DNA of 64,000 bases from JAAFGT01 sp041485165 (GCA_041485165.1 JBGPJC010000002.1:1-64000), one strand, 5' to 3'. Positions 9,406-18,599 are shown, counted from the first letter of the stretch. A program made the numbers and translations. Notes: generated by a model from the letters alone, not told the origin.

Positions 9406-10463
9406 AGCGCTGCGGGCTCGCCTTCCTGGCCGGCGCTTTGCTCTTCGTGGCTGGCTCCTGCCGAAAACAGCCTCCCACGCTTGGCCTGCTGGTGTGGGAG
9501 GGCTACGCCGACGCGTCGTTTGTTCGCGCCTTCGAGGAATCGCACAACTGCAAGATTGTCGCTTCCTATATGGGCTCGAGCGACGAGCTGGTGGCCAAGC
9601 TGCGCGGGGGGAGCGCCTCGAACTATGACGTGATCTCCCCTTCCAGCGACGTGGCCACCATGCTCGCGAACGCCGGCCTGGCCGCGCCGCTGGACCTGGC
9701 CAGGATCCCTTCGTACCCCCAACTCTCGCCGCGGTTGCGCAATCTGCCGCTGGTTCGCGTGGGTGATAAAGTTTTCGGCGTGCCCTTCATGTGGGGCCCC
9801 AACCCGCTGCTCTACGACACCAATGCCTTCCCGAAACCTCCGGAGAGCTGGAGCGCGTTATGGGACCCCAAGCTGCGCGGAAAGATTTCCGTGTGGGACG
9901 ACCTCTCCACGCTGTACATGGCGGCGCAGGTGCTCGGCTACGACAAACCCGATCCCAACAAGCTCTACAACCTGAGCGACGACGAGCTGGCCGCGGTAAA
10001 GAAAAAGCTGCTCGAGCTCAAGCCCAACATCCGCAAAATCTGGGCCACCGGCGGCGAGCTCACCAACCTTTTCCAGAACCACGAAGTGGTCGCAGCAATG
10101 GGTTGGCCGTTGATGACCAACCAGCTCAGGAAAATCAATTTCCCCGTGGGAGAAACCATCCCCAAAGAAAATACCACCGGCTGGATCGATCATCTGATGA
10201 TCACCGCGGCCAGCGAGCACAAAGAGCTTGCTCACCAATTCCTCGAGTACATGATCCAGGCCCGGACGCAGAAGGGCGTAACCGCTGTCACCGGCTACAA
10301 TCCGGCCAATCCCCTGGCGGCGCAATTGATGACCGAGCAGGAGCGCGCCGGCCTGCACCTGGACGCGCCGGATGCCTATATGTCGCGCATCTACTTCTGG
10401 CAAAACGTTCCGCGGCGGGACAAGTACAACGAGATCTGGAACGAGGTGAAGGCCGCGCAATGA
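9402..10463 (+). CDS. potD: Polyamine ABC transporter substrate-binding lipoprotein (PotD-like)
   Basis: 353-residue periplasmic binding protein. The lipobox is AGSC with Cys20 as the lipidated residue. The mature protein matches the PotD/PotF fold (LGLLVWEGYADASFVRAFEE, VASYMGSSDELVAKLRGG, YDVISPSSDVATMLANAGL, GVPFMWGPNPLLYD). Starts by ATGA overlap with the amidohydrolase and overlaps potA by 4 bp. It delivers spermidine or putrescine to the permease pair. Which polyamine is preferred cannot be read from the sequence. Confidence 0.92.
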   Translation: MKRCGLAFLAGALLFVAGSCRKQPPTLGLLVWEGYADASFVRAFEESHNCKIVASYMGSSDELVAKLRGGSASNYDVISPSSDVATMLANAGLAAPLDLARIPSYPQLSPRLRNLPLVRVGDKVFGVPFMWGPNPLLYDTNAFPKPPESWSALWDPKLRGKISVWDDLSTLYMAAQVLGYDKPDPNKLYNLSDDELAAVKKKLLELKPNIRKIWATGGELTNLFQNHEVVAAMGWPLMTNQLRKINFPVGETIPKENTTGWIDHLMITAASEHKELAHQFLEYMIQARTQKGVTAVTGYNPANPLAAQLMTEQERAGLHLDAPDAYMSRIYFWQNVPRRDKYNEIWNEVKAAQ

Positions 10464-11533
10464 GCAGCGGCACCAGCGCCATGCCGGGAGCGCCGCTGCT
10501 GGAGGTCCGCGAGGTCGCCAAGGATTTTTCCGGGCGCAGCGTCTTGCGGCGAATCTCCCTGGACGTTGCCGCGGGCGAGTTCCTGACCATCCTGGGCGAG
10601 AGCGGATCGGGCAAGACCACGCTCTTGCGATTGATTGCCGGCTTCGAGCAGCCCAGCAGCGGAGAAATCTGGATGGGCGGCGAACGCCTCGATACTCTGC
10701 CCCCTTACCGCCGCCGCGTGAACACGGTGTTTCAACACTACGCGCTGTTCCCGCACCTCTCGGTCGAGGAAAATGTCAGCTACGGTCTGCGTGTCAGCGG
10801 AGTGCCCAAGGCGGAGATAGCGCCGCGCGTCGAGCAGGCGCTGGCCATGGTAAAGATGACCGCCAGCGCCCGTTTGGCGCCGGCGAAATTGAGCGGCGGG
10901 ATGCAGCAGCGCGTGGCCCTGGCGCGAGCGCTGGTGAATCGTCCCAGCCTTCTCCTGCTCGATGAGCCGCTCTCGGCGCTCGACGCCAACTTGCGCCGCG
11001 AAATGCAGGGCGAGCTGAAGTCGCTGCAACGCGAGATCGGCATCACCTTTCTCTTCGTCACCCACGACCAGGACGAAGCTATGGCGCTCTCCGACCGCAT
11101 TGCCCTGCTGCGCGCCGGAGAGCTCGAGCAAGTTGCGCCGCCGCGCGAAATCTACAACCGGCCGGCGACGCCCTACACCGCGCAATTCATCGGCCAGACC
11201 AACCTGCTGCGCGCGGAGGTGGCGGGCGGCGTGGCGCGCTGCGGCGAGCTGGCCTGGCGAGCTGACGGCGTCTCCGGCACGGTCTCCTTTTCCCTGCGGC
11301 CGGAACACATTCGTCTTGCTGCCGGCGCTGCGGGAGTGGAAGGGATCTCGCGTTTCCGCGCACGCGTAGAGCGGCAGACTTTTTGCGGCTCCACCGACCT
11401 GCTCGAAGTCGCCTGCGCTGATGGCCAGCGCTTGCGCGTGCGCATCCCCAGCCGCGGGATTGTCGAGGGCCAGGCCGAGTTTGAATTTTCCGCTGCCAAT
11501 TGCGTGCGGCTGCGGGAAAAGCGGGAAGAGTGA
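10460..11533 (+). CDS. potA: Polyamine ABC transporter ATP-binding protein (PotA-like)
   Basis: 357-residue ATPase. The start at 10460 (MSSGTSAMPGAPLLEV) overlaps potD by 4 bp; longer upstream readings are shadow frame. Walker A is GESGSGKTTLL, the Q-loop is in QHYALFPHLSVEENVSYGL, the signature is LSGGMQQRVALARAL, and Walker B is LLLLDEPLSALD followed by the H-loop VTHDQDEA. The C-terminal 100 residues form the TOBE regulatory domain (SFSLRPEHIRL). It energises transport by PotB and PotC. Confidence 0.95.
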   Translation: MSSGTSAMPGAPLLEVREVAKDFSGRSVLRRISLDVAAGEFLTILGESGSGKTTLLRLIAGFEQPSSGEIWMGGERLDTLPPYRRRVNTVFQHYALFPHLSVEENVSYGLRVSGVPKAEIAPRVEQALAMVKMTASARLAPAKLSGGMQQRVALARALVNRPSLLLLDEPLSALDANLRREMQGELKSLQREIGITFLFVTHDQDEAMALSDRIALLRAGELEQVAPPREIYNRPATPYTAQFIGQTNLLRAEVAGGVARCGELAWRADGVSGTVSFSLRPEHIRLAAGAAGVEGISRFRARVERQTFCGSTDLLEVACADGQRLRVRIPSRGIVEGQAEFEFSAANCVRLREKREE

Positions 11534-11535
11534 GC

Positions 11536-12381
11536 ATGTATTCGCGCGCGTACAAGGCCGCCGTTTCCCTTCCCGCGATGTCGTGGGTGGCAGCGTTCCT
11601 GCTCCTCCCCTACATCCTCCTGCTCATCCACAGCTTTTGGCGGGTCTCCTCCGGAATCATCGTCCACGACTGGAACTTCGAGAACTATGCGGCACTGTTC
11701 CAGAACCCGCTGTACTTCGAGGTGTTGTTGCGCTCCGCAAAAATTGCCGCCAGCGTGATGCTGCTCTCCCTTCTTCTGGGCTATCCTCTGGCCTACTACC
11801 TCTCCTTTCACGCCGGCCCGCGCAAGGAGCTGCTCTATCAACTGGTCATCGTTCCGCTGTGGGTGAGTTATCTGGTGCGCGGCTATGCCTGGAAAACGAT
11901 TCTCGGCAGCGATGGCGTGCTCAACGGCTTCTTGCAATATTTGCACATCACCCATGAGCCTGTAGGCTTTCTGCTGTACAGCCCGTTCGCCGTGGTGCTG
12001 ACGCTGACCCACATCTATACGCCATTCGCGTTTCTGCCCATCTACGCTTCGCTGGAACACATCCCGCGCCACCTGGTGGAGGCTTCGCAGGACCTGGGTG
12101 CCTCGCCCCGCGCCACCTTTTGGCGGGTCATCTTTCCTCTTTCCCTGCCGGGGCTGCTGGCCGGCGCCACGTTCGCCTTCGTGCTTTCGCTGGGCGATTT
12201 CCTTGCACCACTGCTGGTCGGCGGCGCCAGTGGAATCATGATCTCCAACATCGTGCAAACTCTCTTCGGCGCGGCATACAACTGGCCGCTCGGCGCTGCC
12301 ATCTCCGTGGCCATGCTCTTGCTGGTCGTGGGGCTGCTCTCTGCCGTCGAGCGAATCGAGAAGCGGTGGACATTTTCATGA
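11536..12381 (+). CDS. potB: Polyamine ABC transporter permease (PotB-like)
   Basis: 281-residue inner-membrane permease with the binding-protein-dependent transport domain. The EAA-like loop is HIPRHLVEASQDLGASPRAT, and about six membrane segments are visible. The ATG at 11536 follows GGAAGAG; a GTG at 11530, overlapping the potA stop (GTGA), is an alternative start adding two residues. The stop overlaps the potC ATG (ATGA). Confidence 0.93.
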   Translation: MYSRAYKAAVSLPAMSWVAAFLLLPYILLLIHSFWRVSSGIIVHDWNFENYAALFQNPLYFEVLLRSAKIAASVMLLSLLLGYPLAYYLSFHAGPRKELLYQLVIVPLWVSYLVRGYAWKTILGSDGVLNGFLQYLHITHEPVGFLLYSPFAVVLTLTHIYTPFAFLPIYASLEHIPRHLVEASQDLGASPRATFWRVIFPLSLPGLLAGATFAFVLSLGDFLAPLLVGGASGIMISNIVQTLFGAAYNWPLGAAISVAMLLLVVGLLSAVERIEKRWTFS

Positions 12382-13226
12382 GCCATTCGCGCGGAGGAAA
12401 TGAGCGTCCCGCCTGGCTGGCAGGCTATGCCGCCGCCGTGTTTGCATTTGTCTACCTGCCCATCGCCGTCCTGATCGTCTATTCCTTCAACCGTGATGGC
12501 GTCGGCGGCTTCCCTCCGCGGCATCTGGTGCTCGATTGGTACCGCACACTACTGGACGACGGCCCCATCTGGGATGCGGTGCTGAACAGCCTATACGTCG
12601 CTCTCGCGGCGGTCGCCGTGGCCCTGGCGCTGGGTTTGCCCGCAGCGCTGGCGCTTGACCGCGTCGCATTTCCCGGCAAGGCCATCTTTCGCCGGTTGGT
12701 GCTCCTGCCGCTCATCCTCCCCGGCATCATCACTGGTCTCTCGCTGCTGATGCTGCGCGTCCAGGCCGGGCTGAAACCGGAGCTGTGGACGGTGATGCTC
12801 GGCCATGGCACCGCGCTGATCTCCGTGGCCACCACCGAGCTTTTTGCCGGCCTGCAGAAGATGGACCGCGCGCAGGAGGAGGCCTCGCTCGATCTGGGCG
12901 CGAACTACTGGCAGACCTTCTGGCGCGTGACCCTGCCCAATCTGCGGCTGCCTTTGGCCGCTGCTGCCCTGCTGATCTTCACGCTGTCCATGGACGAGAT
13001 CGCTGTCACCTTTTTCCTGATCGGCCGTGAAAACACCTTGCCGCTTGAAATCTGGGGCCGCTTGCGCCGCGGCATGACTCCGGAGATCAATGCCATTTCC
13101 ACGGTGATCTTTGTGTTTTCCGTGGCGCTGATCCTTTTCTGGTATCGCCTGCGCACCGGCGGCCAGGAACAGGATTCTGGCGCCACGGACGTGTTGCCAT
13201 CCGCATTGCGAGGAGAATCCCATTGA
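12378..13226 (+). CDS. potC: Polyamine ABC transporter permease (PotC-like)
   Basis: 282-residue inner-membrane permease paired with PotB. The EAA loop is MDRAQEEASLDLGANYWQTF, and six hydrophobic segments fit the family. The start (MSHSRGGNERPAWLAG) is fixed by the ATGA overlap with potB. The last codons overlap the TTG start of the flavin oxidoreductase, so all genes from 6788 to 14746 appear to be one transcriptional and translational unit. Confidence 0.93.
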   Translation: MSHSRGGNERPAWLAGYAAAVFAFVYLPIAVLIVYSFNRDGVGGFPPRHLVLDWYRTLLDDGPIWDAVLNSLYVALAAVAVALALGLPAALALDRVAFPGKAIFRRLVLLPLILPGIITGLSLLMLRVQAGLKPELWTVMLGHGTALISVATTELFAGLQKMDRAQEEASLDLGANYWQTFWRVTLPNLRLPLAAAALLIFTLSMDEIAVTFFLIGRENTLPLEIWGRLRRGMTPEINAISTVIFVFSVALILFWYRLRTGGQEQDSGATDVLPSALRGESH

Positions 13227-14746
13227 CCCCTTCACGCCGAGATTTTATCAAGTACGTTGTGGCCGGCTCCGTCCTGGCAGGCTGCCCGATCGACGAAACT
13301 TTGCTCGCCGCTCCGGCCCCCGCGCCAAAGCTGGAGGGCGAGCAAAACGAGATCTGTCACCAACTGCGCGACGGCCAGAAATTCGAGCGCCCGCCGGTTT
13401 CCCGGCGCTGTGACATCGCCATCGTCGGCGGCGGGGTAAGCGGGCTTTCTGCCGCCTACTTTCTTCAGAAATACGAATTCGTGCTGCTCGAGAAAGAACC
13501 CCACTGGGGCGGAAACGCATACCTGGAGGAATTCGAAGGACAGGCTTACGGCACGGGAAGCGCTTACGAAAGCGCCGGCAGTGCGGGCGCACAACTCAGT
13601 GCGGAAATCGGTCTTCCCCCTCTGCCGGTCGCTTGCCCCGACCCCACCATCGTCCATGGCGTCTGGGTCCCGGACACCTGGCGTTCGGGCATCGACCACC
13701 TGCCCTATCCACGCAGCGTGCGGGAGAGTTTCAAGAAATTCCGCGATGCCATGCTCAAAGTGGATGTGAAGAGCGGGCTCCAGGAGCTCGACAGCCAGCC
13801 CTTCACCAGATACACGGAGGGGCATGCGCCGGAGATCGCTCGCTGGTGGGATGGCTACGGGCCGTCGAATTGGGGGGCGCGGACCAAGGACACCTCCGCT
13901 TACGTCGGGATCGAAGCGGTGCAAAGCGTAGGGGATGAAGAACCGGATAGACGCGTCACCTGGCCTGGCGGGCTGGGCGCTATCACGCGCAGGCTGTCTG
14001 AATTGCTGATCGAGCGGCACGGCGAGAAGATGCTGGCCGGGGCTACCACCATCTCCGTCGAACCACAAAAGGATGACGTGCACGTCCGCTACGCGCACGG
14101 GGGAAAGGTCGAGACCATCGCCGCCAAAGCGGTAATCATGGCCACGCCAAAGTACATCACTCGGCGGCTGGTGGCCGGAATCCCCGACGCGCAGGACGCG
14201 GCGATGAAAAAATTACGCTACGCGCCATATCCTGTGGTGAACCTGATGTTCGACCGGCCCGTCTATCGCCGCGGATACGACACCTGGTGCCCGGGAAGTA
14301 CGTTTACCGACTTCATCGTCGCTGACTGGACCATTCGCAACCAGCCCGGGTACAAGCCGAAATACAATATTTTGAGCTGCTATACACCGCTGCAAGAGTT
14401 CGAGCGCGCCCGGCTGCTGACCGACGAGGAAAGCCGCCTGCTGGCCGCGGCAGTGCTGCGCGATTTCCAGAAACTGCTGCCGGGCTTCCACGTGGATCCC
14501 GTCGAGGTACACATCTACCGGCGCGGTCATCCGATGTTCATGGCCACTCCGGGGACCTATACGGTCACCATCCCCGCGGCGCGGCCGCCACTCGAGCGCG
14601 TTTTTTTCTCCAACGCGGATTCAGAAGGGCCGGAGTCTACTACTTCGGGCGGTATTCGAGCCTCGCGACGCGGCGCGGAGTGGGCGGAAAAACTCCTGGC
14701 GGGAGCGCCGCGGGCCGCACTCCTGCGCGCCGCCTTGCTAGAGTAG
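13223..14746 (+). CDS. Tat-exported FAD-dependent amine oxidase-like oxidoreductase, predicted lipoprotein
   Basis: 507 residues. The TTG start overlaps the potC stop and is preceded by AGGAG. The N-terminus has a twin-arginine signal (SRRDFIKYVVAGSVLAGC) whose LAGC (Cys21) is also a lipobox, so a membrane-anchored periplasmic flavoprotein is predicted. The FAD dinucleotide motif is IAIVGGGVSGLSAAYFLQKY (residues 66-85), followed by EKEPHWGGNA. Overall it resembles NAD(P)-binding or flavin-containing amine oxidases. Its position in the potDABC operon suggests oxidation of a polyamine or related amine, which is inference. It overlaps the convergent cytochrome c gene by 9 bp. Confidence 0.82.
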   Translation: MTPSRRDFIKYVVAGSVLAGCPIDETLLAAPAPAPKLEGEQNEICHQLRDGQKFERPPVSRRCDIAIVGGGVSGLSAAYFLQKYEFVLLEKEPHWGGNAYLEEFEGQAYGTGSAYESAGSAGAQLSAEIGLPPLPVACPDPTIVHGVWVPDTWRSGIDHLPYPRSVRESFKKFRDAMLKVDVKSGLQELDSQPFTRYTEGHAPEIARWWDGYGPSNWGARTKDTSAYVGIEAVQSVGDEEPDRRVTWPGGLGAITRRLSELLIERHGEKMLAGATTISVEPQKDDVHVRYAHGGKVETIAAKAVIMATPKYITRRLVAGIPDAQDAAMKKLRYAPYPVVNLMFDRPVYRRGYDTWCPGSTFTDFIVADWTIRNQPGYKPKYNILSCYTPLQEFERARLLTDEESRLLAAAVLRDFQKLLPGFHVDPVEVHIYRRGHPMFMATPGTYTVTIPAARPPLERVFFSNADSEGPESTTSGGIRASRRGAEWAEKLLAGAPRAALLRAALLE

Positions 14747-15139
14747 GGTCTTCAGGTAGGCGACGAGCTGCCAGATCTGCTGGTCCGGCAGGCGGGACCA
14801 CGAGGGCATTCCCTTCTTGAGGTTTCCGTTGCGGATCATCCAGAAAAGGTCTCCCTGTGTGGCTTCCCGCATCTCGGGAACGCGGAGGTTGGGTGCTTTC
14901 TCCGATCCGGCGGCGTCCGCGCCATGGCATTCCGCGCAATGCCGCTTGAACAGTTTTTTCCCCGCCAGCACGGCCTCGGAGCGGCCAGCGAATGGATTCT
15001 CCAGCGCATGAGCGGCTGCGGGAACACGAGCGCGCGCCGCTTCCAGGTCCGCTCGTTTGATTGTTTCCTGCCCGGCGAGGGCGAGAGCCGCGCTGAGGAG
15101 GAGCGCGGCGCAGCCTAGGATCTTTGGTCTGAATGGCAC
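14738..15139 (-). CDS. Monoheme c-type cytochrome, secreted
   Basis: 133 residues with signal peptide (ILGCAALLLSAALALAG). One heme-binding motif, C68-A-E-C71-H72 (HCAECHGADAAG), and a likely axial methionine M111 in KKGMPSWSRL define a small class I cytochrome c acting in the periplasm. It lies 40 bp downstream of the beta-barrel-like gene on the same strand, and its 3' end overlaps the convergent flavin oxidoreductase gene. It could accept electrons from that periplasmic enzyme, but this is only suggested by position. Confidence 0.9.
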   Translation of the reverse strand: MPFRPKILGCAALLLSAALALAGQETIKRADLEAARARVPAAAHALENPFAGRSEAVLAGKKLFKRHCAECHGADAAGSEKAPNLRVPEMREATQGDLFWMIRNGNLKKGMPSWSRLPDQQIWQLVAYLKTLL

Positions 15140-15179
15140 GATGCTCGCTCTCCCGGCTACGCCCCGTGACGGTCAACTT

Positions 15180-16034
15180 TCATCGAAACAGTTTGCGAAT
15201 CCGGTGGCCAAACCCCGGCAACTCATAAGAGACTCCCACCCGGAGCAGGAACCGGTGGCTCGTGCCGGTGAGGCCGAACCCAGGCGATACCCGAAGCGTG
15301 GTCCCGTTGGGAAGATCCCAGGCCAGCAGCGGCGCCAGATAATGCGATGTGCCGGACAGAGTGAACCGGCGCCACTCGCCCAGACCGCCGTACAACTCGA
15401 AGCCCGCGCGGAAGTTTTCCGGGCAGAGAGTGCATTCCCGGGCCGAGGCCACCAGACCAAGTGGGCGGCTGGCGCCCAGGGCGTAGCCGAATTCCCACGG
15501 AGAATGGCCCAGGTTCTTTTCGGCGATGAAATTCTCGGAGATATTCCAGCCCCGAAGATTGCTGGAGAAGATTAATTTGGTCTCGATCTCATGCTTTTTC
15601 TCCCTGCGCAGGTCCCCGTTGGGCACGGCGGCATCCCGCTCGGAATCGAACCCCACGACCTCACGCAACGTCTTGTCAGCGCCGTTCAGCCTTTCATACT
15701 CGACGTAGAGGACCGGATTGATCCAGTGCTCGCGAAGCAAAGGCCGGAAACGGTTTTCCCAGCGGTAGCCGGTAAGAAGAGTGCTGTCGCCCCGAGTGGA
15801 CTGGCCGTCCAGATAAAACTCCGTTGTCCACCAGCCCTTCACTCCGTATTCCAGCTCGAGCGATGAGGCCGTGAATCCACGCGCGGTCCTCGGCAGGCCG
15901 AAGACGGGAGCCAAGGAAATCTCCAGACTGCCCGGCTCTTCCATGTGATGGGTGTAGGTGTTGAAGTAGGGCCCTTCCTGGGCGGCAGCCGCGAGGGGAA
16001 GAAGCAGCCCGAGGAACATGAGGATGATGACCTT
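15180..16034 (-). CDS. Secreted protein of unknown function, probable outer-membrane beta-barrel
   Basis: 284 residues from the ATG at 16034, which gives a clean signal peptide (MKVIILMFLGLLLPLAAAAQ); an in-frame TTG at 16058 adds eight residues. The mature part alternates polar and aromatic/hydrophobic residues in strand-like blocks (LEISLAPVFGLP, LELEYGVKGWWTTEFYLDG, NPVLYVEYERL, ENFIAEKNLGHSPWEFGYAL). It carries a CTLC pair near residue 200. I do not recognise a named family. It precedes the cytochrome c gene by 40 bp, so the two probably form one unit. Confidence 0.7.
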   Translation of the reverse strand, partial: KVIILMFLGLLLPLAAAAQEGPYFNTYTHHMEEPGSLEISLAPVFGLPRTARGFTASSLELEYGVKGWWTTEFYLDGQSTRGDSTLLTGYRWENRFRPLLREHWINPVLYVEYERLNGADKTLREVVGFDSERDAAVPNGDLRREKKHEIETKLIFSSNLRGWNISENFIAEKNLGHSPWEFGYALGASRPLGLVASARECTLCPENFRAGFELYGGLGEWRRFTLSGTSHYLAPLLAWDLPNGTTLRVSPGFGLTGTSHRFLLRVGVSYELPGFGHRIRKLFR

Positions 16035-16145
16035 CATCCGCGCTCTACCGATCCTCAAGGGAAGAATGGAAAAGCCAGGAAAGCCTGAAACCGGGCGCGA
16101 GGGCAGAGGGGAGTGCTCTCAGCCCGTGCTGCGGGCGCCTTCCTA

Positions 16146-16164
16146 GTTGCAACTTACTTGCAAC
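16146..16164. promoter_or_regulatory. TTGCAAC repeat upstream of the barrel/cytochrome operon
   Basis: TTGCAAC occurs at 16147-16153 and 16158-16164 (11-bp period). The same segment is also an inverted repeat (GTTGCAA, 5 bp, TTGCAAC). It lies about 110 bp upstream of the ATG at 16034 and about 85 bp past the stop of the next gene, so it is a candidate operator for the barrel/cytochrome unit. Confidence 0.4.
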
Positions 16165-16247
16165 AGTAGGGAACAATATACGCGAGCCGTTTGCGTGTCA
16201 AGGCTAATCTGGAGATCTGCCGGCTGAAATCGCCGAGGCGGCCCCCC

Positions 16248-18599
16248 CTAGGAAGGCGCCGCGGCAGGCGCGCTGGGCACTGTCGCCGCCAACTTACCGG
16301 TCGCGGCGACGCCGCCTCGCGCCAGCAATGCCAGCAGGTAGCACCCTGCGGCGACCACCACCAGGGAGCGAATGCCGGTCCAAAAGGAGAGCGCTTCGAG
16401 AAGGCCACCGATGACTGCGCCGAACAGGTTGGCGCCGAAAGCCTCGGCGCGGAACCCGGCTTTCGCGAAGCTGCTGGTGAAGATGAGCCCGGCGAAATAA
16501 ACCGGCGAGCAAAGCAGAAGCATGGCGTAAACGGCCCGGAGCAGCGCGCCGCGCAGGAGCAAGGCTTCCACGGGAACCCACCAGCAGATGGCCAGGGTGA
16601 GGAAGAGCCCCACATAGGCCGGCGTCCGAGCGGCCGCGGGAAAACGCGCAACCGTGGCGTTGGCCAGAAGGATGAGAAACAGGAGCGCAGTGATCACCAC
16701 CGAGTTGACCAGCCAGGTGGTGCCAAACAGGAGCGCGATCTTGCTGATGATCTGCACTTCCATCAGCATGAAGCCTGCGCCGAGATAAAAAAAGTGCCAC
16801 TGGAAGTTGCCCGTCTCCATTCCCGCGCGGCGCAGAACCACCCAGCAAACCCCCAACAGCAGAGCGGAGAACAGTGCCACGATCATAGGAACGCCGCGCT
16901 GGCGCTGATAAAAGTAAGGCCAGTCGTCGGTGGTCGGCGCGGCATTTTCAAAGCGCGTCAAGGGATGCGCCTGCACGAAGCCGCGCAATTCGGCGTTAGC
17001 GGCGACCCGGTCTTCCACCCCGTTACCCACTAAGAAGAAGTTCGCGCCCAGATAAACCATCAGCGGCGGACGGCCGTTGATGGAGGTCATGACATCCCGG
17101 ATGCGGCTGGCGAACCACGGTCTTTCAGAATTGAACGAGAGGCTGAGCAAGCCGCCCGGCTTGAGCAGGCGCTGCATGTGCTCAATGCCCTCACGCGTGT
17201 ACACATAATTGTCAGTGCGAATGTTGGTGAACGAGGATTGCGTGGTGTGGGAGTCCAGGATCGAAGAGACGATCAGGTCGAAACGCTCGTCCGTGTTCTG
17301 GACGTAGCTCCGCGCATCGTCCACCACGCTCACCACGGCGCGGTTCTGGTAGGCGTGTTCCAGGTTGTATTCCCTGCCCAGTTGTTGGATCAAGGGGTCA
17401 ATCTCGACAGCCACAACGTGCTTCGCGCCGTTGCGCAGCGCGGCGGCGACGTCGTTCCCCATGCCCGCGCCGAGGATGAGGACGCTTTCCGGCGGCGGTA
17501 CAAATCGATAGGGCAGGTTGTAGCGATGGTAAGAAAGCGGGATATCAGTCAATTCTTCGTAATACAGCGGGTGGTCCCGGACAAATTGCGGATCGAGGTT
17601 CATGATGTCCTGGTACCAACTCCCATTGGTGTTCAGGACGTAGCGGACGGGTTCCTTGCCGTCAGTCAGCGCCGTCAAGGTGAGTTTCTGATACGGAGAC
17701 CAGAAGGTTTTTGTCCCGCCGAGCTTGAGGTTGGCGACGGCGCTCGATATCCCGAACCAGCGCTCCGGGCGGTAATCGCTCACGGACTGCCCGGTCCATA
17801 CAAAAGCGCATATCAGGACGAAAGAAACTACCACCAGATTCCGCACCGCCGCGCGGCGCCAGAACAAAACGGCCAGGACCAGGCCCATCATGCCAAACCA
17901 AACCTGGGGCGGCGAGGAAAGAAAGCAGATGCCGGTAAACATCCAGATTCCGGCGATACTCGCGGCGACGTTGGCCGAATAGGCGGAGATGCCGTCGCCG
18001 GCGATCTCCAGGTGGCGCGCCACCATCTGTCCCACCGGCACCATCACCAGCGCAACCAGGCCCGCAACAGGCGTGATGACCGCGAAAGCCAGAAGCGCTC
18101 CGAAATAGAGGCGCGGCCCGCCGCCAAAGTGCCTGCCGAAAACGTGCACGTCCGCCAGCCCGCCGACATATTCCGAAAGACTCTGCAGGAAATTGGTCAG
18201 AGCGTGCCAGGGAAATTCCAGCAGCGCTGCCAGGGCAAGAAGTGGAACGAGCATGTACGTCAGTTGCACGCGCCGACGGCTCAGGTAGCAGCCCAGTCCA
18301 AATCCGAAGAAGCAAGCCACCAGCACCATGTTCTTGAAGTAGGCGAAGATTCGAATTTCGGAGGAAACCCACCGGACCAGCAGTAGCTCGAGGAACAACC
18401 CGGCGGCGCTGATAAGCAGCAGATCACGAAGGCTCGAGCGGCTGTCGCGCTCGACCTCCAGACCGCCCCAGCGGTCCATCAGCGCGGAGAGACCAGCCGG
18501 CCGCGGGACCGGGAGAAGTCCCAGCGACCAGTAGGCCGCTCCCATCAGCAGGAAAGAAAACATCAGAGGCAGCAGCACTGACTGGAGCCAGTAGGTCAT
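16248..18599 (-). CDS. Membrane protein with spermidine synthase-like methyltransferase-fold domain
   Basis: 783 residues. An N-terminal block of membrane helices (residues about 1-290, including LFLELLLVRWVSSEIRIFAY) precedes a SAM-binding Rossmann domain near residue 371 (VLILGAGMGNDVAAAL, then VVAVEIDPL and VVDDARSYV). Further C-terminal membrane helices follow, ending near residue 780. These are the hallmarks of membrane-fused SpeE-like proteins. The catalytic DSxDP motif of true aminopropyltransferases is replaced by FDLIVSSILDSHTTQSS, so spermidine synthesis should not be assumed. It may be another SAM- or dcSAM-binding membrane enzyme. Confidence 0.8.
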   Translation of the reverse strand: MTYWLQSVLLPLMFSFLLMGAAYWSLGLLPVPRPAGLSALMDRWGGLEVERDSRSSLRDLLLISAAGLFLELLLVRWVSSEIRIFAYFKNMVLVACFFGFGLGCYLSRRRVQLTYMLVPLLALAALLEFPWHALTNFLQSLSEYVGGLADVHVFGRHFGGGPRLYFGALLAFAVITPVAGLVALVMVPVGQMVARHLEIAGDGISAYSANVAASIAGIWMFTGICFLSSPPQVWFGMMGLVLAVLFWRRAAVRNLVVVSFVLICAFVWTGQSVSDYRPERWFGISSAVANLKLGGTKTFWSPYQKLTLTALTDGKEPVRYVLNTNGSWYQDIMNLDPQFVRDHPLYYEELTDIPLSYHRYNLPYRFVPPPESVLILGAGMGNDVAAALRNGAKHVVAVEIDPLIQQLGREYNLEHAYQNRAVVSVVDDARSYVQNTDERFDLIVSSILDSHTTQSSFTNIRTDNYVYTREGIEHMQRLLKPGGLLSLSFNSERPWFASRIRDVMTSINGRPPLMVYLGANFFLVGNGVEDRVAANAELRGFVQAHPLTRFENAAPTTDDWPYFYQRQRGVPMIVALFSALLLGVCWVVLRRAGMETGNFQWHFFYLGAGFMLMEVQIISKIALLFGTTWLVNSVVITALLFLILLANATVARFPAAARTPAYVGLFLTLAICWWVPVEALLLRGALLRAVYAMLLLCSPVYFAGLIFTSSFAKAGFRAEAFGANLFGAVIGGLLEALSFWTGIRSLVVVAAGCYLLALLARGGVAATGKLAATVPSAPAAAPS

